Shown in pieces: positions 29,322 through 35,210 of a stretch of 35,210 nucleotides of DNA. Numbering within the stretch: position 1 is the stretch's first letter; each line of letters begins with the position of its first letter. This stretch comes from Thermoflexales bacterium (GTDB lineage: Bacteria > Chloroflexota > Anaerolineae > J036 > Brachytrichaceae). Under the pieces are notes generated by a model, which saw only the letters and a program-made list of their open reading frames with translations, was not told where the DNA came from and did not search any database. The stretch covers positions 1-35,210 of the forward strand of contig JANWZM010000053.1 in NCBI GenBank assembly GCA_025054635.1. Reading direction: 5' to 3'. Both the position numbers and the translations under genes were made by a program.

Positions 29322-29908
29322 GCGAATGCTTCCTCCCTTCCAAACGCCGTATTAATCAGAACGCCTGTTCGCCGCACCGCATGCGCGAGCGCAACGGCGA
29401 CCAGCGCTGCCAGGACAAAGGTGGCGACGGCAATCCCTATCGCGGCGAGCAGGACGGGAGCAGTGAACGTTGAAGTGCGCAAACTGCTGAGCAGCACCAG
29501 CCCAAACTCAACTATGCCCGCGAATGCGCCGAAGCCAACTACGTGCATTATCCCGAAGCGCCGGTAGCGGGTGATAACAAACCCAGAAAGCTCGCCGACA
29601 ATGCCCGTCAGGACGCCGATGCCGAGCACAAGCAGTCCGTAAGGCGTAAACGGGATTGCGGCTAACCCACTCACTGCGCTGACGAGGAAGGCAGCGCCCG
29701 GCTTGCGCAGCACATAGACAGCGAACGCTGCTGGAAGGAAAAACGACCCCGTCACTGCTGAACGCGCAAAGATACCCAGCCCAAGCACAGCCGCGTAGAC
29801 ATACGTGAACGACACCACAGCGACGGTGAACGCCATCGCGATCACCGAAGCAGTCAGAAGCTCGCGGGTTGTCCAAGCGGGCAAAGCCAGGCGAACAGCA
29901 CGGCTCAT
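29318..29908 (-). CDS. ECF transporter S component, YkoE-like (hydroxymethylpyrimidine/thiamine-type, putative)
   Basis: 196 aa, about 6 TM; AFTVAVVSFTYVYAAVLGLGIFARS...GFFLPAAFAVYVLRKPGAAFLVSAVSGLAAIPFTPYG; directly precedes double-ATPase and T genes. Confidence 0.75.
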   Translation of the reverse strand: MSRAVRLALPAWTTRELLTASVIAMAFTVAVVSFTYVYAAVLGLGIFARSAVTGSFFLPAAFAVYVLRKPGAAFLVSAVSGLAAIPFTPYGLLVLGIGVLTGIVGELSGFVITRYRRFGIMHVVGFGAFAGIVEFGLVLLSSLRTSTFTAPVLLAAIGIAVATFVLAALVAVALAHAVRRTGVLINTAFGREEAFA

Positions 29909-29939
29909 CTCAAGTCACCTCCTCTGCTAGAGACGCTCG

Positions 29940-30707
29940 TTACGCAGCTTGCGGTGCAGGGCGCGGTTGCGGCGCGCCCCCAACCGCGAATTGAAAGCCA
30001 ACGAACAACAGAACCAGACCACCCAAGATGCCGACGTACTTCGTCGCAGCAGCAATCTCGCTCAGCTCAGGCACAGTTGTCGCCCAGCGCATCATCGCGC
30101 CGCCCAGCGCGGGAATTAGCCCCCCTGTGGCGATGAAGATGTTGCCGATCACGCGGTTGGGCATGATCTCCTTGCGGAAGAACAGGACTGCCGAGTAAAT
30201 CGCACCGCCGACCAACGCCAACGTGCCCCAGCCGTTCATCAGCGGCGAGAGCACACTGCGCACAGGCGAACGCGGCAGGATCTCGCGGTAGCTCTCGGTC
30301 AGGAAGCGCGCCACGTCGCCGCCTGGAACGAACGCTGCCGCGTTGAGCGGGATGGAGAGCACCCACACCAGGCTCGCCGCTGCCAGCGTCAACACAATGA
30401 TTGTGCTGATCGGCGCAACATAAGGGCGACGCACCAGCAGATGGATCGTGCCTTGCCCAAGAATGGGCGGGATCACCAGTGCGCCCGTCCAGTACCACAA
30501 CCGAAAGGCAAGGTCATTCCACCCAAATGCCAGGATAGTCTCGGATAGCCCAGCGACAAAGTAGAGCGCCAACCCTGTTCCCCACAGCAGCAGATGGACT
30601 CCTCTGCCGCGCAGGCGGTAGCGGTTGAAGACAAGCAAAGATAAGACCGCAGCCACGACAGTCGTCAACACCCCAATCAGAAAGGTCGGCGTCAGTACGT
30701 TCTCCAT
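29940..30707 (-). CDS. Uncharacterised polytopic (about 7 TM) membrane protein, first gene of the ECF operon
   Basis: 255 aa, seven hydrophobic segments, 31 nt upstream of the S-component gene on the same strand. Confidence 0.75.
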   Translation of the reverse strand: MENVLTPTFLIGVLTTVVAAVLSLLVFNRYRLRGRGVHLLLWGTGLALYFVAGLSETILAFGWNDLAFRLWYWTGALVIPPILGQGTIHLLVRRPYVAPISTIIVLTLAAASLVWVLSIPLNAAAFVPGGDVARFLTESYREILPRSPVRSVLSPLMNGWGTLALVGGAIYSAVLFFRKEIMPNRVIGNIFIATGGLIPALGGAMMRWATTVPELSEIAAATKYVGILGGLVLLFVGFQFAVGGAPQPRPAPQAA

Positions 30708-30830
30708 AACTCAGTTCAACCTCGATCAACTGCGCTCAGTTTAGATCAGCTTTGTGAGTTTAGACTTAGCCCTGCATGTGCCACTCGGTATTTGCTGTTT
30801 GCCACTAGCTTGCTTCGGCGGGCTCGAACT

Positions 30831-31862
30831 TCACAGCGCTACAGCAGGCGCAATGCAGCGCAGCCGTCCGCGCTGACCTGGAGCGAAGCTGAATGTGCTG
30901 CTTGCCCGAACCAGCAGGCTGACCCCGTCGAGTTTGACGCTGATGAGTTGGTCATGACCGAAGAACAACCGCCGCTCTACAACAGCGTCGCCGTTGGCGT
31001 CAGGGTGAAACTCTAGGGCTTCTGGGCGGATTAGGATCGTTGCCATGCCGTGGGCAGTGCGCTGCAATGGCACTTCGCCCAGCACGCAGACAGCGTAGCT
31101 GCCTTGTGCAACACCTGCAAGCAAATTCGCCTCGCCCAAGAATCGCCCGACTTGGATCGAAGCTGGTTCAAGGTAAAGCTGCTGAGGCGCGCCTGTCTGC
31201 AGGATGCACCCCCCATCCATCATGAGAAGGGTGTCGGCAAGGCTTAGCGCTTCTTCGCGATCATGAGTGACGAAGAGCGCAGCCACGCCGCTTTGCTTGA
31301 GCAGTTCCCGCACGTCCTCGCGCAGCTCGACGCGCAGCGCATGGTCGAGGTTCGAGAACGGCTCGTCGAGCAACACAATCGTTGGGCGCGGCGCTAACGC
31401 GCGCGCCAACGCCACACGCTGCTGCTGCCCGCCCGAAAGCTCGTGTGGGTAACGCTGCGCCAACCCCTCCAACCGCACCCAAGCCAGCATCTCTCGCACG
31501 CGCGCCTCACGCGCCTGGCGCGACCAGGTGTGCAGCCCGAAGGCGATGTTTTCCGCGACGGTCATATGCGGGAACAGCGCGTAATCCTGGAACACCAACC
31601 CAACCAAGCGCTGGTCAGGCGGAAGATCAATGCCTTTGTCGCTGTCATAGACCACGCGCTCACCGATCTGAATGCGCGACTTAGGGCTGGGGTCAGGCGG
31701 CTCCAGACCTGCTATCAGGCGCAGCAAAGTGGACTTGCCGCAGCCGCTCGGCCCGACCAGGACGCCGATTTCGCCCGAGGCGATCTCGAGCGAGGCGTTG
31801 CTGACAGCGACGACTTCGCCGAAACAGCGCGACAACCTCTCTGCACGCAGAGCAATCGTCAT
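30831..31862 (-). CDS. fbpC: Ferric iron-type ABC transporter ATP-binding protein (FbpC-like)
   Basis: LVGPSGCGKSTLLRLIAGLEPPD, HELSGGQQQRVALARALAPRPTIVLLDEPFSNLDHALR; ATG at 31862 overlaps the permease TGA (ATGA). Confidence 0.88.
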   Translation of the reverse strand: MTIALRAERLSRCFGEVVAVSNASLEIASGEIGVLVGPSGCGKSTLLRLIAGLEPPDPSPKSRIQIGERVVYDSDKGIDLPPDQRLVGLVFQDYALFPHMTVAENIAFGLHTWSRQAREARVREMLAWVRLEGLAQRYPHELSGGQQQRVALARALAPRPTIVLLDEPFSNLDHALRVELREDVRELLKQSGVAALFVTHDREEALSLADTLLMMDGGCILQTGAPQQLYLEPASIQVGRFLGEANLLAGVAQGSYAVCVLGEVPLQRTAHGMATILIRPEALEFHPDANGDAVVERRLFFGHDQLISVKLDGVSLLVRASSTFSFAPGQRGRLRCIAPAVAL

Positions 31863-33532
31863 AGGCTCGTCCTCAGGCTCTCCATGCGCTGCAGCAGCAG
31901 CGCTGCTGGCAGGATGCTCAAAGCCACGATTGCCAGCGCCGGTGTTGCTGCGCCGACCCAAGCTGATTCAGACGCCAACATGTATGCCCAGGTGGAGAGC
32001 GTCTCCATGCCGAACGGGCGGAGGAACATCGTCAGCGGCAGCTCTTTGAGCACATCCACGCACACCAGCAGCGCAGCCGAGGCAATCCCGCCGCGCAGCA
32101 AGGGTAAATACACCTGCCGCAGCACACGTCCAGTTCGCGCGCCGAGCGACCGTGCTGCCATCTCCATCGAGGGTGAGACCTTCTCCAGGCTTGCCTCGAC
32201 ACTGTTCAGCCCGATCGCGAGAAAGCGAACAACATAGCCGTAGAACAGACCGATCAGCGAACCGCTAAACAAGACTGCGCCGCCTGTGAGCGCGCTCACA
32301 GGCTCGTTCAGCGGGGCGAGCATGAACAGCACGCCGACGGCTAACGCAGCGCCGGGAACAGCGTAGCCCAGGGTTGCCAGGCGAATCACGCTGCGCACTG
32401 CGGGTGACGATTGCTGCGCCGTTTGGCGCAGCGCCCATGCTAGCGGGATCGCCACCAGCAACACGAGGGCTGCCGCGCCAAGGGCAAACCCCAGCGTGTT
32501 CGCCAGATACTGTGTGAACACAGTGTCCAGCGTGCCAGGCGGAGCGCTCGACACGTCTTCAATCGCCCAGAGCAGCAGTTGAACGCCGGGCAGCCCAAAG
32601 GCAAGAGTGAACACCAGCCCCGCGTAGAGGCTTGCTGCGATCCCGCGCCAGCTGCGCAGTGGCGTAGGCGCGATCGGGCGCGCTTGACCGCTGAGCTGGG
32701 TGTAGCGCGCTTTGCGCCGCAAGAAGCGCTCGATCAGCAGCACAGCCAGCGCGACTGTCATCAAGATGGAAGCAACCTGCAACCCACCCTCTCGGTTCAT
32801 CTGACCGACCCATAACCGAACCACGCCTTCGCTCAGGGTGACGACGTTGTAGTAACGCACGACCGCGAAATCGGTTAGCGTCTCCATCACAACCAACATC
32901 CAGCCGGCGGCGATTGACGGGCGCGCCAGCGGCAACGCTACTCGCCAGAACGTCTGCCATGTCGAGTAGCCCATCGCCCGCGCCGCGTCGCGCTGCGAGG
33001 CAGATTGCTCTCGAAAGGCAGACAGCGAGAGCAGATACACATACGGGTAGAACACTAAGCTAAGCACGATGATCGCACCGACGAGGGTGCGGATTTCAAC
33101 CTCGAAATGCTCGCCGAGCCAACTGCGCAGCACTGTCTGGATTGGACCAGCGTAGTCCAACAGCCCCATGAAGACAAACCCGAGCACGTAGCCAGGCACT
33201 GCCAGCGGCAGCACCAGCAGCACCTTGAAGACATTTGCGCCGGGGAAGGTGTAGTGCGCGATCAACCAGCCCAGCGAAACGCCGAGGGCTAGGGTCAGCG
33301 CAGAAACGCCCAGCACGAGCAGCGCTGTGTTCAGCAGCATGTCTGGTAGCAATGTCTCCCACAGGTGCGCCCAGGTTGACAGGTCAAATTGCAGCCAGGC
33401 TGAAGCCAAAAACACAAGTGGCAGAGCCATGCACCCTGCCAGGGCAGTTGCAGGCAGCGCGCTGAGAGATAGACGGGATGAGCGCAAGCTGGGCACTGCC
33501 AGCTTGCGCCCTAAAGTGAGGGACTGACGCAT
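31859..33532 (-). CDS. fbpB: Ferric iron-type ABC transporter permease (FbpB-like, fused two-half permease)
   Basis: About 12 TM; AARAMGYSTWQTFWRVALPLARPSIAAGWMLVVMETLTDFAVVRYYNV and EMAARSLGARTGRVLRQVYLPLLRGGIASAALLVCVDVLKELPLTMFLRPF (two EAA-type loops). Confidence 0.9.
   Translation of the reverse strand: MRQSLTLGRKLAVPSLRSSRLSLSALPATALAGCMALPLVFLASAWLQFDLSTWAHLWETLLPDMLLNTALLVLGVSALTLALGVSLGWLIAHYTFPGANVFKVLLVLPLAVPGYVLGFVFMGLLDYAGPIQTVLRSWLGEHFEVEIRTLVGAIIVLSLVFYPYVYLLSLSAFREQSASQRDAARAMGYSTWQTFWRVALPLARPSIAAGWMLVVMETLTDFAVVRYYNVVTLSEGVVRLWVGQMNREGGLQVASILMTVALAVLLIERFLRRKARYTQLSGQARPIAPTPLRSWRGIAASLYAGLVFTLAFGLPGVQLLLWAIEDVSSAPPGTLDTVFTQYLANTLGFALGAAALVLLVAIPLAWALRQTAQQSSPAVRSVIRLATLGYAVPGAALAVGVLFMLAPLNEPVSALTGGAVLFSGSLIGLFYGYVVRFLAIGLNSVEASLEKVSPSMEMAARSLGARTGRVLRQVYLPLLRGGIASAALLVCVDVLKELPLTMFLRPFGMETLSTWAYMLASESAWVGAATPALAIVALSILPAALLLQRMESLRTSL
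33482..33509 (-). repeat. Perfect inverted repeat (11-bp stem, 6-nt loop) within codons ~8-17 of the permease gene
   Basis: GCGCAAGCTGG (33482-33492) / GCACTG / CCAGCTTGCGC (33499-33509). Confidence 0.85.
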
Positions 33533-33542
33533 TGGAGACGGA

Positions 33543-34586
33543 CTACTGATAGCGCACGCGCTCAAGGAGCTTGATCGCGTCGGCTTGCAGCTTGCCGTAC
33601 TGTCTCAGGGTTGCGTAGTCAATCTTGAACCCTGTGCCGACGAGTGATTCGAGCACTTTTGGCGCTTGTGCGGACGGGTTCACTGGGAACTCGCTGTTGC
33701 CGCCAGGCAGGTGGGTGTCCGCAGGACCCTGTCCTTTGGTCACCAGCCACTCCAGCAGGCGGATGGCGTTGTCACGGTTGGGCGCTGCAGCAGTCACCCC
33801 TGCGCCGGTGATGTTCACGTGCACGCCCGCGCCCTTCTGGTTTGCCCAGACCAGCTTAACAGGGAAGTTGGCGTTCGCCTTCAGCTTGTTGCCAACGTAG
33901 TAATGGTTGGTGATGCCCACGTCGCAGCGACCAGCCTCAATGGTCTCCAGGATGCGGGTGTCGCTGTCAATAAACTGCGGGCGGTTGTTCACCCAACCGC
34001 GGACGATGCGCTCTGCTTCGCGCGCGCCGCGGGTGGCGATCAAGCTGGCAGTCAGCGAGATGGTGTAAATGTGCGTCGCGGGGCGCAGGCACAGCCGACC
34101 GCGCCATTTCGGGTTCGCAAGATCAGCGTAGTCCTGCACCTCCTCGGGCTTGACCTTTGCGGGGTTGTAAACGATAGTGCGCATGCGTTGCGAAAGGGCG
34201 TACCAACGCCCCTCAGGGTCGCGCAGTTCGGGCGGAACAGCCTTGTCCAGCACCTCAGACCTAACGGGCTGAAGCAAGCCCTCCTCAGCCGCGAGCTGAA
34301 GTGTGCCTGCGTCAATCACCATGAACAGGTCAGCGGGCGTCTGCTTGCCGTCGGCGCGCAGTCGCTCTAGTAAGGCTTGGCTAGAGCCACTCGACAACCG
34401 AACCTGGATGCCGGTCTCCTTGGTGAACTCAGCAAACACCTTCTCGAGCGCGCCGTAGTGACGCGCAGAGTACACGTTGACCACTTGGGTCTGCGCTTGG
34501 GCTGGGCTTGCGACCGAGGACGCAAGCACAACAGCCGCTAGCATGCCTGTGAGGGCAACCCTCGTCGAGTAGTTGATCGTTTTCAT
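33543..34586 (-). CDS. fbpA: Ferric iron ABC transporter substrate-binding protein (FbpA/FutA-like)
   Basis: Signal peptide ...LASSVASPAQAQ; VVNVYSARHYGALEKVFAEFTKETGIQVRLSSG; twin Tyr GITNHYYVGNKL typical of Fe3+-binding proteins. Confidence 0.92.
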   Translation of the reverse strand: MKTINYSTRVALTGMLAAVVLASSVASPAQAQTQVVNVYSARHYGALEKVFAEFTKETGIQVRLSSGSSQALLERLRADGKQTPADLFMVIDAGTLQLAAEEGLLQPVRSEVLDKAVPPELRDPEGRWYALSQRMRTIVYNPAKVKPEEVQDYADLANPKWRGRLCLRPATHIYTISLTASLIATRGAREAERIVRGWVNNRPQFIDSDTRILETIEAGRCDVGITNHYYVGNKLKANANFPVKLVWANQKGAGVHVNITGAGVTAAAPNRDNAIRLLEWLVTKGQGPADTHLPGGNSEFPVNPSAQAPKVLESLVGTGFKIDYATLRQYGKLQADAIKLLERVRYQ

Positions 34587-34611
34587 CGTGCTTAACCTCT
34601 TCGTCGCTGTT

Positions 34612-34655
34612 TGTGACGACGGTCACATACTAAGGGGTTAGCCGACGACGATCAA
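34612..34655 (-). promoter_or_regulatory. Predicted fbpA promoter (TTGATC-N17-TAGTAT) overlapped by palindrome TGTGA-N6-TCACA
   Basis: Minus-strand -35 = complement of 34650-34655, -10 = complement of 34627-34632; palindrome 34612-34627. Confidence 0.5.
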
Positions 34656-34732
34656 CGCCGCACGTTTTGCCTGAGGATTGAACTAGGTCGAAACGGGGTG
34701 TTGCGTTGAGTTTTGCGAGCGGTTAACGTGTG

Positions 34733-35191
34733 TTAAGGTGTGATCAAGCCAAGTGCGAGTGCAGCTTGGTCGAGCACACCGCGGCTCTGATCGAACGTAA
34801 TCAGGTCACGTGCCTCGTCGTAAGGCGCCCAACGGTAGTCTTGAATCTCGCTCGGCTGGACACGCACGGTGGGGTCGTTGACCCAGCCCAAGAAGTAACG
34901 CACGGTCTTCTCGACGTGCTGGTCAGGACGCCCCCAGGCGGGCTTGAGGTAACGCTCCTCGAACACGAGGTCGGGAACGAGCGTGACGTTGCGGATGCCA
35001 GTCTCCTCGCGCAGCTCGCGGCGTGCGGCTTCGATGTCAGTCTCGCCGACGCTGGCGTGTCCCTTGGGGAACGCCCAATGACCGCTGGTGTGGCGGATGA
35101 CTAAGAAAAGCACTCGGTCACCTTCGCGGCGGACTGGGATCACGCCGAAGGACTGTTCGGTGCCACTAGGTATCTGCGTCATGGGGCGCAT
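34733..35191 (-). CDS. NUDIX hydrolase (start at 35191 or 35182)
   Basis: Nudix box GHASVGETDIEAARRELREETGI, matching Gx5Ex7REUxEExGU. Confidence 0.95.
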   Translation of the reverse strand: MRPMTQIPSGTEQSFGVIPVRREGDRVLFLVIRHTSGHWAFPKGHASVGETDIEAARRELREETGIRNVTLVPDLVFEERYLKPAWGRPDQHVEKTVRYFLGWVNDPTVRVQPSEIQDYRWAPYDEARDLITFDQSRGVLDQAALALGLITP

Positions 35192-35210
35192 GATACTTGG
35201 GCGGGTTATT

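Noticed and set aside
29909-30830. Possible TPP riboswitch upstream of the YkoEDC-like operon
   Set aside because: Searched by eye on the minus strand for CTGAGA and ACC...CTGA thi-box elements before both 29908 and 30707; none convincing.
34723-34736. Inverted repeat TTAAC-GTGT-GTTAA at the 3' end of the NUDIX gene
   Set aside because: Only 5-bp AT-rich arms overlapping a stop codon; too short to claim as terminator or operator.

Overview
This 35.2 kb window is a high-GC bacterial chromosome segment. Its gene content and protein flavour suggest Chloroflexota, but that is an inference and no taxonomic search was run. It is mostly housekeeping DNA: an EF-G-like GTPase, dnaA divergent from a DUF177-sigma70 pair, a queuosine-precursor transporter, RseP, an S1-domain protein, LysS, GlgC and methylmalonyl-CoA epimerase. 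It also carries two ABC-type import loci: a YkoEDC-like ECF transporter and an FbpABC-like ferric transporter. No CRISPR array, complete tRNA/rRNA or intact IS element was recognised. The most interesting observations are: (1) a 1098-aa ORF fusing a clan GH-A-like glycosidase domain, with the expected nucleophile Glu replaced by Gln, to an O-antigen ligase/polymerase-like membrane domain; (2) helically phased DnaA-box-like sites in the dnaA/DUF177-rpoD divergent region, next to a near-leaderless promoter; (3) a stand-alone EVE-HNH putative modification-dependent restriction protein beside about 0.7 kb of poorly coding DNA; (4) a perfect TGTGA-N6-TCACA operator-like palindrome over the predicted start of the ferric ABC operon, and a perfect 11-bp hairpin just inside its permease gene; (5) an EF-G paralogue whose G4 motif reads SRMD instead of NKxD; (6) an ECF operon with two extra uncharacterised membrane proteins. 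No wholly new system could be demonstrated from the sequence alone.
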